From the NCBI RefSeq assembly GCF_001679785.1, contig NZ_CP016286.1:1550001-1614000 (forward strand): a stretch of DNA of 64,000 bases, in the 5' to 3' direction. Every line of letters starts with the position of its first letter. Within the stretch, counting starts at the first letter, position 1. The notes below the pieces were generated by a model, which did not search any database, had not been told where the DNA came from, and saw nothing but the letters and a program-made list of their open reading frames with translations. This DNA is from Rhizobium leguminosarum (lineage in GTDB: Bacteria > Pseudomonadota > Alphaproteobacteria > Rhizobiales > Rhizobiaceae). The translations under genes were made by a program, and so were the position numbers. Below, piece after piece: positions 20,198 through 29,680 of the stretch.

Positions 20198-21097
20198 TTA
20201 GCCAGCCAGAATCCAGTTCAACACCCTACGCCAGTCGATCATCCGGATCGGCGTCCCGTGATTGCCGGTCTGAAACAGCGTGAAACGCGCCGGATACTTT
20301 GCCTTGTGCAGACTTTCGAACAGCGCCTGCTGGTTGGCGGCGGCATAGACCGGGTCACGGCTGCCATGGGCGAACCACAGCGGCAGCTTCGCCTTGTAGA
20401 AGGCGCTCCTGGTAAAATCGGGATCGGTCACCCCGCTCATAACAAGCATGCCCTTCAGCCGCTTGACGCTGTCGCTGTCGCGCGCAACGCCCCAGCAAAC
20501 TTGGCTGCCCATCGAGGCGCAGGAAAGGATGATCGGCCGGCCGGGCGATTGCGCGCTGGCATAGCGGATCAGGCCGGCGATCGCCGCAACGCCGCTGCTG
20601 TCGAAGCTCTTGACCGTCGGCGAATAATAAACGCCGCCATTGCCGGCGACGAGGTTCTTCAGCCGATTGAAATTGCCACCGAAGCTATAGTCGTTGGCAC
20701 CGAGCCGGCGGTCGCCGTCGCGCCCATGGATGAAAATCACCGTGAAAGCGGCACTCTGAGCGGGTCCCACCCTGGTGACATCAAGCTTGATGCCGTCGAG
20801 AGACAGCGTCTCGTCCGCTTGCGCCTTGCGGATGCCGAGCGCCACATATTTCTGCTTCACCCGCTTTTGCGGGATCTGGTCGCGGCCGTTGATATCGCGC
20901 ATCTCGTCATAGTCGATGACCTCGAAGGCGCCGTCATCACCTGTCTGCAGCACGGTCTGCTTCGAAAACAGGTCGTCCTTGAAAGGCGGCAAAGCGTCGG
21001 CCGCCTCTGCCGGACCAACAGCGGAGAGGACGGCCGCGCACAAGAAAAACGCCGCAATTGCGGTGATGATGGTGCAATGACTTGTGGACATTCGCAT
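20198..21097 (-). CDS. Secreted alpha/beta hydrolase
   Basis: A 299-residue protein with a signal peptide (residues 1-30, TIITAIAAFFLCAAVLSAVG ending AEAA). VIFIHGRDGD is the oxyanion-hole strand. LSCASMGSQ places the nucleophile Ser in a CASMGS elbow (GxSxG-like, with Cys instead of the first Gly). FAHGSRDPVY gives the Asp, and QTGNHGTPI the His. The substrate is unknown; an esterase or peptidase role in the periplasm is plausible. The start has CAGGAA 8 bases upstream. It ends about 190 bases after tpiA begins and is probably a separate unit. Confidence 0.75.
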   Translation of the reverse strand: MRMSTSHCTIITAIAAFFLCAAVLSAVGPAEAADALPPFKDDLFSKQTVLQTGDDGAFEVIDYDEMRDINGRDQIPQKRVKQKYVALGIRKAQADETLSLDGIKLDVTRVGPAQSAAFTVIFIHGRDGDRRLGANDYSFGGNFNRLKNLVAGNGGVYYSPTVKSFDSSGVAAIAGLIRYASAQSPGRPIILSCASMGSQVCWGVARDSDSVKRLKGMLVMSGVTDPDFTRSAFYKAKLPLWFAHGSRDPVYAAANQQALFESLHKAKYPARFTLFQTGNHGTPIRMIDWRRVLNWILAG

Positions 21098-21316
21098 TCG
21101 GATGGTTCCTGAAGCCTGCCGCCGCTTGCCATTCTGCGCCCGGCAACGCAAATCATTTGGGAAAAGCCCACCCAAACCGGCGGTGTCGCGTATAGAGGTG
21201 CTTTCTGGCAAAATCTGCCTGATTCGCAAACGTGGCATGAAATGCGGTGATTTTGGGTCGGCGGCGGATGCCCGCCCAAGCCAGACCTAAGACAGGATGA
21301 AGATCTGAACGGCTCC

Positions 21317-23416
21317 ATGGACGATAGCAACGACCTCTTTTCCGGAATGCCCCTCTCTGAAAAACGCGAGGAGGCGCAGAAGCCTGCGGTGCCCGCCGAA
21401 CGGCCGCCGGCTCCGGCTGCGCCTGCCGCAGCAGCATCCCCCGCTGGCGGCGCCTCCGCACGCCCGGCGCCCGCCGCCTCGAACTCGGATGATTACGGCG
21501 CCTCGTCGATCCGCGTCCTCGAAGGCCTCGAGCCGGTGCGCATGCGCCCCGGCATGTATATCGGCGGCACCGATGAAAAGGCGCTGCACCACCTGTTTGC
21601 CGAAGTCATCGACAACGCGATGGACGAGGCGGTCGCCGGACACGCCAATTTCATCGAGGTCTATCTCGACCTCGAGGGTTATCTCACCGTCTCCGACAAT
21701 GGCCGCGGCATCCCGGTCGAGAACCATCCGCAGGTGCCGGGCAAGTCGACGCTCGAAGTCATCATGACCAAGCTGCATGCCGGCGGCAAATTCGACGGCA
21801 AGGCCTATGAGACGTCGGGCGGCCTGCACGGCGTCGGCGTCTCGGTCGTCAACGCGCTTTCCGACGACCTCGAGGTTGAAGTTGCGCGAAACCGCAAGCT
21901 CTACCGCCAGCGCTTCTCCCGCGGCCTGCCGCAGGGCGGTCTCGAAGAGTTGGGCGACGTTCACAACCGCCGCGGCACCCGCGTGCGCTTCCATCCCGAC
22001 CCCCAGATCTTTGGGGATCACATGAAGTTCGATGCCGCCCGCGTCTTCCGCATGGCGCGCTCGAAAGCCTATCTCTTCGGCGGCGTCGAGATCCGCTGGA
22101 GCTGCGAGGCGGGCGTGCTGCCAGAAGGTTCCGAGGTCCCTGACAAGGCCGTCTTCCACTTCCCCGGCGGCCTGAAGGACTATCTCCAGGCGACGATGGG
22201 CAAGGAGTTCACCGTCACCCGCGAGATCTTTGCCGGCAAGACCGAGAAGACCAGCGGCCACGGCTCGATGGAATGGGCGATCACCTGGTATGGCGGCGAT
22301 CCGCAGGTGCATTCCTATTGCAACACCATCCCGACACCCGAAGGCGGCACGCATGAGGCGGGGCTGCGCATCGCGTTGACCAAGGGCCTGAAGGCCTATG
22401 CCGAGCTGACGCAGAACAAGCGTGCCGCGCAGATCACCACCGACGACGTGATGATTTCGGCCGTCGGCATGCTGTCGGTCTTCATCCGCGAGCCGGAATT
22501 CGTCGGCCAGACCAAGGACAAGCTTGCGACAGTCGAGGCCCAGCGCATCGTCGAGAACGCGCTGCGAGACCCCTTCGACCATTACCTTGCCGACAATCCG
22601 AACGAGTCGGCCAAGCTGCTCGACTGGGTGATCGAGCGCGCCGAGGAGCGCCTGCGCCGCCGCAAGGAAAAGGAAGTCAACCGCAAGAGCGCGGTGCGCA
22701 AATTGCGCCTGCCCGGCAAGCTCGCCGACTGCTCGCAGAACACTGCCGAGGGTGCCGAACTCTTCATCGTCGAGGGTGATTCGGCAGGCGGTTCGGCCAA
22801 GCAGGCGCGCAACCGCGCCAATCAGGCAATTCTGCCGCTACGCGGCAAGATCCTCAACGTTGCCAGCGCCGGCCGCGAAAAACTCGGCGCCAACCAGCAG
22901 CTCGCCGATCTCGTCCAGGCGCTCGGCTGCGGCACACGCTCGAAATACCGCGACGAAGACCTGCGCTACGAGCGCATCATCGTCATGACCGATGCCGACG
23001 TCGACGGTGCCCACATCGCCTCGCTGCTCATCACCTTCTTCTATCAGGAGATGCCGGAGCTGGTGCGCGGCGGCCACCTCTTCCTCGCCGTGCCGCCGCT
23101 CTACAAGATCACTCAAGGCTCGAAATCCGCCTATGCCCGCGACGACAATCATCGCGCCGAGCTGATGCAGACGGAGTTCAAGGGCAAGGCCAAGGTCGAG
23201 ATCAGCCGCTTCAAAGGTCTCGGCGAAATGATGCCCGCCCAGCTCAAGGAAACCACGATGGATCCGTCCAAGCGCACCCTGCTCAAGGTGCTGATCGACG
23301 AGGTGGATTTCGAAGGCACGCGCGCCGCCGTCGACGATCTGATGGGCACCAAGCCGGAAGCCCGCTTCCGCTTCATCCAGGACCGCGCGGCCTTCGCGGA
23401 AAATCTCGATATATAG
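21317..23416 (+). CDS. parE: DNA topoisomerase IV subunit B
   Basis: A 699-residue type IIA topoisomerase ATPase subunit. After a Pro/Ala-rich N-terminal extension (about residues 18-55) the GHKL ATPase domain begins at RVLEGLEPVRMRPGMYIGG. EVIDNAMDEA supplies the catalytic Glu and Asn, SDNGRGIPV binds Mg-ATP, and GGLHGVGVSVVNALS is the lid. The TOPRIM domain has LFIVEGDSAGG and MTDADVDGAHI. ParE is chosen over GyrB because of length (no GyrB-specific insertion) and the DYGASSIRVLEG start. It decatenates daughter chromosomes together with ParC, which is encoded elsewhere. Confidence 0.92.
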   Translation: MDDSNDLFSGMPLSEKREEAQKPAVPAERPPAPAAPAAAASPAGGASARPAPAASNSDDYGASSIRVLEGLEPVRMRPGMYIGGTDEKALHHLFAEVIDNAMDEAVAGHANFIEVYLDLEGYLTVSDNGRGIPVENHPQVPGKSTLEVIMTKLHAGGKFDGKAYETSGGLHGVGVSVVNALSDDLEVEVARNRKLYRQRFSRGLPQGGLEELGDVHNRRGTRVRFHPDPQIFGDHMKFDAARVFRMARSKAYLFGGVEIRWSCEAGVLPEGSEVPDKAVFHFPGGLKDYLQATMGKEFTVTREIFAGKTEKTSGHGSMEWAITWYGGDPQVHSYCNTIPTPEGGTHEAGLRIALTKGLKAYAELTQNKRAAQITTDDVMISAVGMLSVFIREPEFVGQTKDKLATVEAQRIVENALRDPFDHYLADNPNESAKLLDWVIERAEERLRRRKEKEVNRKSAVRKLRLPGKLADCSQNTAEGAELFIVEGDSAGGSAKQARNRANQAILPLRGKILNVASAGREKLGANQQLADLVQALGCGTRSKYRDEDLRYERIIVMTDADVDGAHIASLLITFFYQEMPELVRGGHLFLAVPPLYKITQGSKSAYARDDNHRAELMQTEFKGKAKVEISRFKGLGEMMPAQLKETTMDPSKRTLLKVLIDEVDFEGTRAAVDDLMGTKPEARFRFIQDRAAFAENLDI

Positions 23417-23613
23417 CGTATACCATCGAACGCGCCGAACGGTCTGAGGACATGAGTTCGGCGCGATGCATTTTAGCATTCACGATTTCACGGAACTGAC
23501 GAAGAACCGTAACAACTCCGTCAAACAACCGGCGCATGAAGCTGTCGGCGTGCCTCCCCAGGGAGCATTTGCGCCGGTCGAACGGTTTTCAAACCCCTTG
23601 CCGGATATTTGTC

Positions 23614-24768
23614 ATGACCAAGCGTTTTCTCGCGGTTGCCGCTTTCGTTCTCCTGTCCAGCACCGTCACCGCCAGCACCACAGATATTGGGGCCACCGAT
23701 ATCGGCGCCACCTTCAAGACCGCCTGCCCCTTCGGCGATTGCGCCGCTGGCATCTCGCTCTCCTATCTCGGTGAATTCGTCATCCCGACCGGCCACATGG
23801 AAAACGGCGTCGAATTCGGCGGTATTTCCGGCCTCGATTTCGATGCCGCCACCGGCCATTATATTGCCATCAGCGACGACCGCTCGGAAAGAGGCCCTGC
23901 CCGCTTCTATGAACTCGACGTCGATCTCGACGCGTCGGGCCTCAAGGGCGTCTCGGTCGTCAAGCAGGTGACCTTGAAGGACAAGAACGGCGAGCCCTTC
24001 GCTGCCCGGACCGTCGATCCGGAATCGATCCGCCTCGGCAAGGACGGTATCTATTGGGGCAGCGAAGGCGACGGCAAGGCGTTGCTGGCACCCTTCGTCC
24101 GCGTCGCGTCGCCGGACGGTTCCTTCGTTCGGGAATTCAAGCTGCCGGAGGGCTTTGCGCCCACCGCGGACAAGTCGACCGGCATCCGTGACAATCTCGC
24201 CTTCGAGGATCTTGCCATCGCGCCCTCCGGCGATGTCTTCGTCGGTGTCGAAGCCGCCCTTTACCAGGATGGTCCGAAATCCTCGCTGACGTCAGGCAGC
24301 CTGTCGCGCATCGTCCGCTACGACGGCACCACCAGCGAGCCGAAGGCTGAGTATGTCTATCCCGTCTCGCCGATCCCGCAGGCCGCCACCAAGGCCGACG
24401 GCGGCAATGACAACGGCATGTCCGAGATTCTCGCCCTCGACGATCACCGCCTGCTCGCCGTCGAACGCAGCTATGCCCAGGGCTTCGGCAACAGCATCAA
24501 GATCATGATGATGGATCTGGCCGATGCCACCGATGTATCCGCTATCGCTTCGCTCGCCAAAAACGACCAGCGCGTCGCCCCCGTCCGCAAAAGCCAGTTC
24601 CTCGATTTGAGGGCGATCGGCATCGTTCCCGACAATATCGAGGCCATGTCGCTCGGCAACGCCAAGGACGGCACCGATGTTCTCATTCTCGGCTCCGACA
24701 ATAATTTCTCGGCCAGCCAGAAGACGCAATTCTATGCCTTCAAGGTTCTCAGCCGTCCGCAGCAGTAA
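23614..24768 (+). CDS. Esterase-like phytase-family secreted protein
   Basis: A 384-residue exported protein with a signal peptide (MTKRFLAVAAFVLLSSTVTA). The mature part matches the esterase-like activity of phytase family: GGISGLDFDAATGHYIAISDDRSERGPARFY near the N-terminus (quoted in parts), DPESIR, NLAFEDLAIAPSG and NGMSEILALDDHRLLAVERSY. This suggests a calcium-stabilised beta-propeller hydrolase acting on phosphorylated or ester substrates in the periplasm. The true substrate is unknown. It lies downstream of parE after about 200 bases and is probably expressed alone. The start lacks a strong ribosome-binding site. Confidence 0.85.
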   Translation: MTKRFLAVAAFVLLSSTVTASTTDIGATDIGATFKTACPFGDCAAGISLSYLGEFVIPTGHMENGVEFGGISGLDFDAATGHYIAISDDRSERGPARFYELDVDLDASGLKGVSVVKQVTLKDKNGEPFAARTVDPESIRLGKDGIYWGSEGDGKALLAPFVRVASPDGSFVREFKLPEGFAPTADKSTGIRDNLAFEDLAIAPSGDVFVGVEAALYQDGPKSSLTSGSLSRIVRYDGTTSEPKAEYVYPVSPIPQAATKADGGNDNGMSEILALDDHRLLAVERSYAQGFGNSIKIMMMDLADATDVSAIASLAKNDQRVAPVRKSQFLDLRAIGIVPDNIEAMSLGNAKDGTDVLILGSDNNFSASQKTQFYAFKVLSRPQQ

Positions 24769-24884
24769 GACGTCCGGATCTGAGCGTCGAATAGGCACGC
24801 TTTGTATACGCTTTCACGGTGCCGACCTTGAAACCGTCGGGATCATGGCCCATAACCAGAGTACAAGAAAAAGAAGAGGCGCGC

Positions 24885-26102
24885 GTGGGTGTGTTCGACC
24901 GTCAGAAAAGCAATCATGAACCGCGATGGCTCGGATCGTCGGCGCAGACGCGCACGCCGCTGATTCCCTCCATTTCGGCGGCGCGCTGGCTGCTGGTCCT
25001 GGTCGTCGCTGCCGGCGTCTATTTCTTCTACGGCTTCCTCGTGCCGGTGCTCGCAGCCCTCGTCATCGGCTTTGCCAGCTGGCCGCTCTACCGCAAGCTT
25101 CTTGCCCGCGTCGGCGGCAATACGACGATCGCCGCGACCATCGCCATCATCCTGATCATCACCTTCCTGGTCATCCCGATCGGGCTTGCGGTGACCTATA
25201 CGACGGGCGAAGTGCGCACCTGGGTCGCTTGGGCAATCCACGCCAACCGCGCCGGCGCCCCCACGCCCAACTGGATCGTCGCGCTGCCTTGGGCCGGCGC
25301 CTATCTCGATGAAGTCTGGACAAAATATATCGGCAGTCCCGGCGCGCTCGGCGAGGTCATCCAGGCGGTCAGCGGCGCCAATATCGGCAACATCTACCGT
25401 GCCGTGCTGGCGGCCGGCGGCGGCGCCTTCCACCTGCTGCTGACGCTGCTCTTCATGCTGATCGCGCTGTTCTTCGTCTATCGCGACGGCTTCTCCTTCT
25501 CCAAGCAGATCGACATGCTGGGCGAGCGCATCCTGCCGAACCGCTGGGAGCGTATTTCCCGCGTCGTGCCGGCGACGATCAGCTCCACCGTCATGGGCAT
25601 GACGCTGATCGCGATCGGCGAAGGCATCGTGCTCGGCCTTGCCTACTGGATTGCCGGCGTGCCCTCGCCGGTGACGCTCGGCGTGCTGACGGGCGTGATG
25701 GCGCTGATACCTGGCGGTGCGCCGCTCTCCTTCACGCTGGTCTCCGTCTATCTGCTGGCGAGCGGCTCGCATGTCGCCGGCATCAGTCTCTTCGTCTGGG
25801 GGACGGTCGAGCTCTTCATCGTCGACAAGACGCTGCGGCCGAAGCTCGTCGGCGGTCCGATCAAGCTGCCCTTCCTGCCGACCTTCTTCGGCCTCGTCGG
25901 CGGCGTCAAGACGATGGGTTTCCTCGGCCTCTTCATCGGCCCGGTGCTGATGGCGCTGATCGTCGCCATCTGGCGCGAATGGATCCACGAGGCCCGCAAC
26001 GCCGACAAGAGCGAGGCCGGTCCGCAGATCATCATCGACGAACAGGCCCCGCCGCCGGTCCCCGGTTCGCCGAAAACCATGCCGCGCGTCGCCGAAGGCT
26101 GA
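24885..26102 (+). CDS. AI-2E family transporter
   Basis: About 405 residues if the GTG preceded by AAGAAGAGG is the start (an upstream ATG gives 427). It has around eight hydrophobic segments: two near the N-terminus (about 30-75), one at 80-105, a periplasmic loop, then a dense cluster from 190 to 360. LPFLPTFFGLVGGVKTMGFL and FIGPVLMALIVAIW are hallmark sequences of the UPF0118/AI-2E exporter family (E. coli TqsA, YdiK, PerM). Members export or exchange small molecules or ions; actual AI-2 transport should not be assumed. The C-terminal tail is soluble. Confidence 0.88.
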   Translation: MGVFDRQKSNHEPRWLGSSAQTRTPLIPSISAARWLLVLVVAAGVYFFYGFLVPVLAALVIGFASWPLYRKLLARVGGNTTIAATIAIILIITFLVIPIGLAVTYTTGEVRTWVAWAIHANRAGAPTPNWIVALPWAGAYLDEVWTKYIGSPGALGEVIQAVSGANIGNIYRAVLAAGGGAFHLLLTLLFMLIALFFVYRDGFSFSKQIDMLGERILPNRWERISRVVPATISSTVMGMTLIAIGEGIVLGLAYWIAGVPSPVTLGVLTGVMALIPGGAPLSFTLVSVYLLASGSHVAGISLFVWGTVELFIVDKTLRPKLVGGPIKLPFLPTFFGLVGGVKTMGFLGLFIGPVLMALIVAIWREWIHEARNADKSEAGPQIIIDEQAPPPVPGSPKTMPRVAEG

Positions 26103-26121
26103 ACATACCTTTGCAGACTGG

Positions 26122-26580
26122 CTACCCCAGCCGCTTTTCCATGAACAGGCTGAGCGGATCCGGCAGATAGCTGCCGAAAGGCTCGATGTCTCGATATCCA
26201 TATTTGCGGTAGAGCGCGATCGCCTCGGGCTGGTAGATGCCGGTTTCGAGCCGGATCGCCGTCAGACCCTTTTCTCCGGCGATCGCTTCGAGCGCATTCA
26301 TCAGGCCGCTGGCGATCCTCAGCCCCCTCGCCTCGGGATCGACGAACATGCGCTTGATCTCCGCCGTGCCGTCCCCGGCCTCGACCAGCGCGCAGCAGCC
26401 GACGATCGCATCGCCATTGCGCGCGACCAGAAAGCTCACCGAAGGCTTTTCCAGCACGGAAAGGTCGACCAGATGGTTGCTCTCCGCAGGATAGAGCGAT
26501 TGCGCATAGGCATCGGAAAGATCGAGAAGCCGGATGATGCCCTCCTGGCGTGGTGGTTCAAGGGTAATGGTGACGGACAT
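26122..26580 (-). CDS. GNAT family N-acetyltransferase
   Basis: A 152-residue acetyltransferase. EIKRMFVDPEARGLRIASGLM carries the acetyl-CoA pyrophosphate-binding R-G-x-A motif (written here in a 20-residue limit: KRMFVDPEARGLRIASGLM), TAIRLETGIYQPEAIALY is the fourth motif, and YRKYGYRDIEPFGSY follows. This pattern resembles the PanZ/YjgM-like putative acetyltransferases. The substrate is unknown. The start has GAGGGAGCC upstream. It ends 20 bases after the convergent AI-2E transporter stop. Confidence 0.88.
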   Translation of the reverse strand: MSVTITLEPPRQEGIIRLLDLSDAYAQSLYPAESNHLVDLSVLEKPSVSFLVARNGDAIVGCCALVEAGDGTAEIKRMFVDPEARGLRIASGLMNALEAIAGEKGLTAIRLETGIYQPEAIALYRKYGYRDIEPFGSYLPDPLSLFMEKRLG

Positions 26581-26708
26581 GTTGGCTCCCTCTGCCGGCG
26601 CGGGACAAATTTTCCCCGATATGGCGAAGAGTTAATGCCCTTGCCTTCATTCGGTTGGAATTGCGCCCTCTAAGACGATGATGTGCTCAATAATCAAGGA
26701 AGCAGAAT

Positions 26709-27128
26709 ATGCAAGCGGTGCTGATCGCGATGACCATTCTCGGCTGCGACGATTCCATCAGCCAGTGCAATTATGTCGCGACCGTCGATAAACGCTGGGA
26801 AACCATTGCCGCCTGCGATGCCGAAGCCGAACGACGGCTGAAGACCTATGTGAATGCCAACTATCCCTCGGTGATCGCGGTGTGCGAGGCGCCGAAAGCC
26901 GTCGCCGCCGCCGAGCCGCCGAAACCGGCGCCCGTGCCAGCCGCCGCGTCCGAGGTGGCTGTCGCAGCGCCCCAACCCGCAGGAAGGATCGCCGGTTTTG
27001 CTGAAGGCATCGCCGGGCAGGTCCGCGCCCATCTGCCCTCGGGCAGAAACGTCAAGGACACACTGACCAAACCCGTGCACTTCGTCTCCGCCAGCTATTC
27101 CTGGGTGGTGACGCGGCTGGCTGATTAG
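26709..27128 (+). CDS. Conserved hypothetical protein, Cys-containing
   Basis: A 139-residue protein. The N-terminal 60 residues hold four cysteines (TILGCDDS, SQCNYV, AACDAE and AVCEA) in a compact pattern, probably two disulfides. A Pro/Ala-rich linker follows, then a C-terminal region with KPVHFVSASYSWVVTRL. No signal peptide is obvious beyond the hydrophobic MQAVLIAMTILG. I recognise no named family, though similar proteins occur across rhizobia. It has an AAGGAAGCAG ribosome-binding site. Its stop overlaps the convergent DUF2336 gene by 4 bases. Confidence 0.7.
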   Translation: MQAVLIAMTILGCDDSISQCNYVATVDKRWETIAACDAEAERRLKTYVNANYPSVIAVCEAPKAVAAAEPPKPAPVPAAASEVAVAAPQPAGRIAGFAEGIAGQVRAHLPSGRNVKDTLTKPVHFVSASYSWVVTRLAD

Positions 27129-28267
27129 GCGGCCGCAAGCGCCGCGTAGACGCGGGCCGATTGTCGCTGCTCGTTAACGTGCAGCTTTTCCACCATGTCG
27201 AGCAACTCGCCGATCGCGCCATGCGCGTCGTGATGGCGGAATTTTTCGAGAAGACGGCCGCAGACATTGCCGAGCACGCTGCCCGGTGCTTTTCTGGCGG
27301 CGTCGCGCCACAGCATCGTCGCCTCGACGAAGATCACGCTGATATCCCTCGGCAGGCCGGCGGACTCATAGAGCGCGCGCACCGCATGCATCCGCCCGGT
27401 TGCCAGGATCGAACGCACCCGGCGCTCGCTGCACGCGGTCAGATCGACGATCGCGCCGGCGAAGAAATCCACCTTGCCGGCGCAGAGCGCATGCATCAGG
27501 AAGGATGGCGTCAGGCGGCCGTTGAGGCGCAGATGCTGGACGAGATCGGGTATTTCGCGCGGGGCGATATCGCCGGCGATCGAGACGATGGCAGCCTCGG
27601 TCGCCTCGCGGCTGATGCGCTGAAGCCGCTGGAGGCCGATCGCCGCCTGCGCCAGCGGCAGCCCGATCAGCGCATTGCTGACATGCTGGGTGAGCAGCTG
27701 GCGGGCATCGGCGGGAAGATCGCTTCGGTCGAGAAGCAGGTTGCGGATATCGCAGCAGTCGCCGAGCCGTTCCGCGATGCGTTTCAACGAAAGGCTGGAA
27801 ATCACAGCACCGTCATTCTCGAGCAGGCAGAGCAGTTCTTCTTCGTCGCCAACCTCAGCTAACGCGGCGGAAACCGGGCGCGTCACATGCGCTCTGGCGG
27901 CGATCAGCATGCGGGTGGCGCCGTTGCCGCGCGCGGCAAGGTCGACGAGATCGGCGTCGCTCAAAAGCGGCGAGCAGGTCACCGCATGACAGGCGACCTC
28001 GGGCTGGTCTTCGGCAAGCGAAAGAATCAAGTTGCGCGGCGCATCGGGCGACCAGGCGATCGCCTCGGCAAGAGCAAGCCGCACGCGCGGCGACGGATCG
28101 TCGAGAAGAAAGCTCATCGCCATTTCGGCCGCCGCCCGCTCGTCCACGGACATTTCGGACTGCAGATAGGCGCGCCCGAGAGCATTTGCGGCCCGGGCCC
28201 GGTCACCGGTCTTGGCCGTTTCGATCCAACGAAGGAAAGCTTCTACGATCACACGACGCCCCAGCAT
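27125..28267 (-). CDS. DUF2336 domain-containing protein
   Basis: A 380-residue alpha-helical protein. It has HEAT-like repeats: regular 35-40 residue helix pairs such as DDPSPRVRLALAEAIAWS and EVACHAVTCSPLLSDADLVD. DUF2336 is an alphaproteobacterial family of unknown function. The helical repeat architecture suggests a protein-binding scaffold, and some family members act near signalling proteins. No membrane segment or signal peptide is seen. It is transcribed towards the small Cys protein and ends inside it. Confidence 0.8.
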   Translation of the reverse strand: MLGRRVIVEAFLRWIETAKTGDRARAANALGRAYLQSEMSVDERAAAEMAMSFLLDDPSPRVRLALAEAIAWSPDAPRNLILSLAEDQPEVACHAVTCSPLLSDADLVDLAARGNGATRMLIAARAHVTRPVSAALAEVGDEEELLCLLENDGAVISSLSLKRIAERLGDCCDIRNLLLDRSDLPADARQLLTQHVSNALIGLPLAQAAIGLQRLQRISREATEAAIVSIAGDIAPREIPDLVQHLRLNGRLTPSFLMHALCAGKVDFFAGAIVDLTACSERRVRSILATGRMHAVRALYESAGLPRDISVIFVEATMLWRDAARKAPGSVLGNVCGRLLEKFRHHDAHGAIGELLDMVEKLHVNEQRQSARVYAALAAA

Positions 28268-28371
28268 TTGAACGCGAATCGCGCTCCATTCAATGCTGCG
28301 ACCGTAGCGGCAAAAGGTTTAGGATTGGTTCACCATGTTTCTTAAGCCTTTGGACACTTTGCCGGTTCGGC

Positions 28372-28983
28372 TCAGCCTTGCTGCGGCTTCGGCCGGATCA
28401 TCTCGAAAACATCGCTGCCTTCGCTGTAATCCATGTAGCCCATGCGCGCCAAAGGTCGGGCGATCGACATGTCGAGACGGCCGTCCCTGACGATCGCTTC
28501 GTCGATACGGATGCCGACCACTTCGCCGAAGACGAGGACGTTTTCGGACGGTTCGCCCGACAGCGTCTTCGGCTCGATGATCTCGGTCACCCTGCATTCG
28601 AGCACCGCAAAAGCCTCGCCGACATAGGGCGCGTCGATCAGTTCGGCCGGCTTCGCCGTCAGGCCGGCGAAGTCGAATTCGCTGTCGCCATAGGGCAGCG
28701 CCGCCGAGGAGAGGTTCATCTTCTCGGCGAGATCGCGGCTGACGAAATTGCAGGTGAAGACGCCGGTCTCTGCCGCATTGCGCTGGCTGTGCTTGCGCCC
28801 GCCCGAAGAAAACATCACCAGCTTCGGCCGGTCGGCAACGGCATTGAAGAAGGAATAGGGCGCCAGATTGATCGATCCGTCCCTGCCCTTGCTGCCGATC
28901 CAGCCGATCGGGCGCGGCGACACGATCGCCTTGAAAGGATCATGCGCGAGCCCATGCCGGTTGCTGTCGGTGGTGTAGAACAT
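28372..28983 (-). CDS. Flavin reductase family protein
   Basis: A 203-residue FMN-binding split-barrel protein. ISPRPIGWIGS-like VSPRPIGWIGSKGRDGS, NLAPYSFFNAVADRPKLVMF and TCNFVSRDLAEKMN are hallmarks of the flavin reductase (DIM6/NTAB) group. VLVFGEVVGIRID is the conserved second half. It probably reduces FMN or acts as an oxygenase component. Its ATG shares one base with the stop of the nitroreductase gene, so the two are almost certainly translated together and may share FMN chemistry. Confidence 0.9.
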   Translation of the reverse strand: MFYTTDSNRHGLAHDPFKAIVSPRPIGWIGSKGRDGSINLAPYSFFNAVADRPKLVMFSSGGRKHSQRNAAETGVFTCNFVSRDLAEKMNLSSAALPYGDSEFDFAGLTAKPAELIDAPYVGEAFAVLECRVTEIIEPKTLSGEPSENVLVFGEVVGIRIDEAIVRDGRLDMSIARPLARMGYMDYSEGSDVFEMIRPKPQQG

Positions 28984-29567
28984 CAGTCGTCTCCGCCGAC
29001 CCAGGTCACGGTATCGGCAAGCTCCGGCCGTGGCCGCTCGCTCGCCGGAAATGTCGTCGAGCCGATATGGATGAAGCCCGCCACTTTTTCATCAGGCCCG
29101 ACGCCGAGCAGCGGATGGGCGCGCTCATCATAGGCGAACCACTCCGTCAGCCAGTTGGCGACATAACCATTGGCGTTGGCGGCGAGGATGACGTTGAAGC
29201 AGAGCGCGCCTGCCGACATCAGTTGTTCCCATTCCGGGATCTTGATATGCGGCCCCGCCTTGCTGACGACGGCGACGACCACGGGCGCGCGAGTAAAACG
29301 GCTGCGCTCGACCTGGATCATCTCTTCGGAAAGATCGGGCTTTGTCTGAAGCGCCAGCGCCAGAAGCTCCTCGCCGAGACGCACGCGCTGCTCTCCGCGA
29401 TAGACGATGAAGCGCCAGGGCGCAATCTTGCCGTGATCGGGAACACGCGAGGCAAGACGCAGGATCTCCTCGATCTCGGCCTTCTCGGGGCCTGGTTCAC
29501 ACATCTGGAAAGCGGGGATGGAGCGGCGCACGGCGAGGTAGTCGATCAGCTTGATATCGGATTTCAT
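28983..29567 (-). CDS. Nitroreductase family protein
   Basis: A 194-residue FMN-dependent oxidoreductase. RRSIPAFQM is the phosphate-binding N-terminal pattern, [20 protein letters not shown] is the conserved first half, and [20 protein letters not shown] the second. [20 protein letters not shown] closes the fold. The length fits the YdjA-like minimal nitroreductases. Physiological substrates are unknown. A TTG 11 codons upstream is possible, but ATG at MKSDIKL is preferred. It overlaps the flavin reductase start by one base. Confidence 0.9.
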   Translation of the reverse strand: MKSDIKLIDYLAVRRSIPAFQMCEPGPEKAEIEEILRLASRVPDHGKIAPWRFIVYRGEQRVRLGEELLALALQTKPDLSEEMIQVERSRFTRAPVVVAVVSKAGPHIKIPEWEQLMSAGALCFNVILAANANGYVANWLTEWFAYDERAHPLLGVGPDEKVAGFIHIGSTTFPASERPRPELADTVTWVGGDD

Positions 29568-29680
29568 ACGGGAGAAGCTCTCATTTTTATGCTGCTGCAA
29601 AGGGTGGGTCTTGAATTTGCCATCGCGTTGGTCTTGAAGTGACCTTTGCTATTTCAGAAGTCAATCGGTTCACGAAACAG

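Noticed and set aside
24885-26102. Assigning true autoinducer-2 export to the AI-2E family protein
   Set aside because: The family is broad and most members have other or unknown substrates; no AI-2 synthase (luxS) is nearby.
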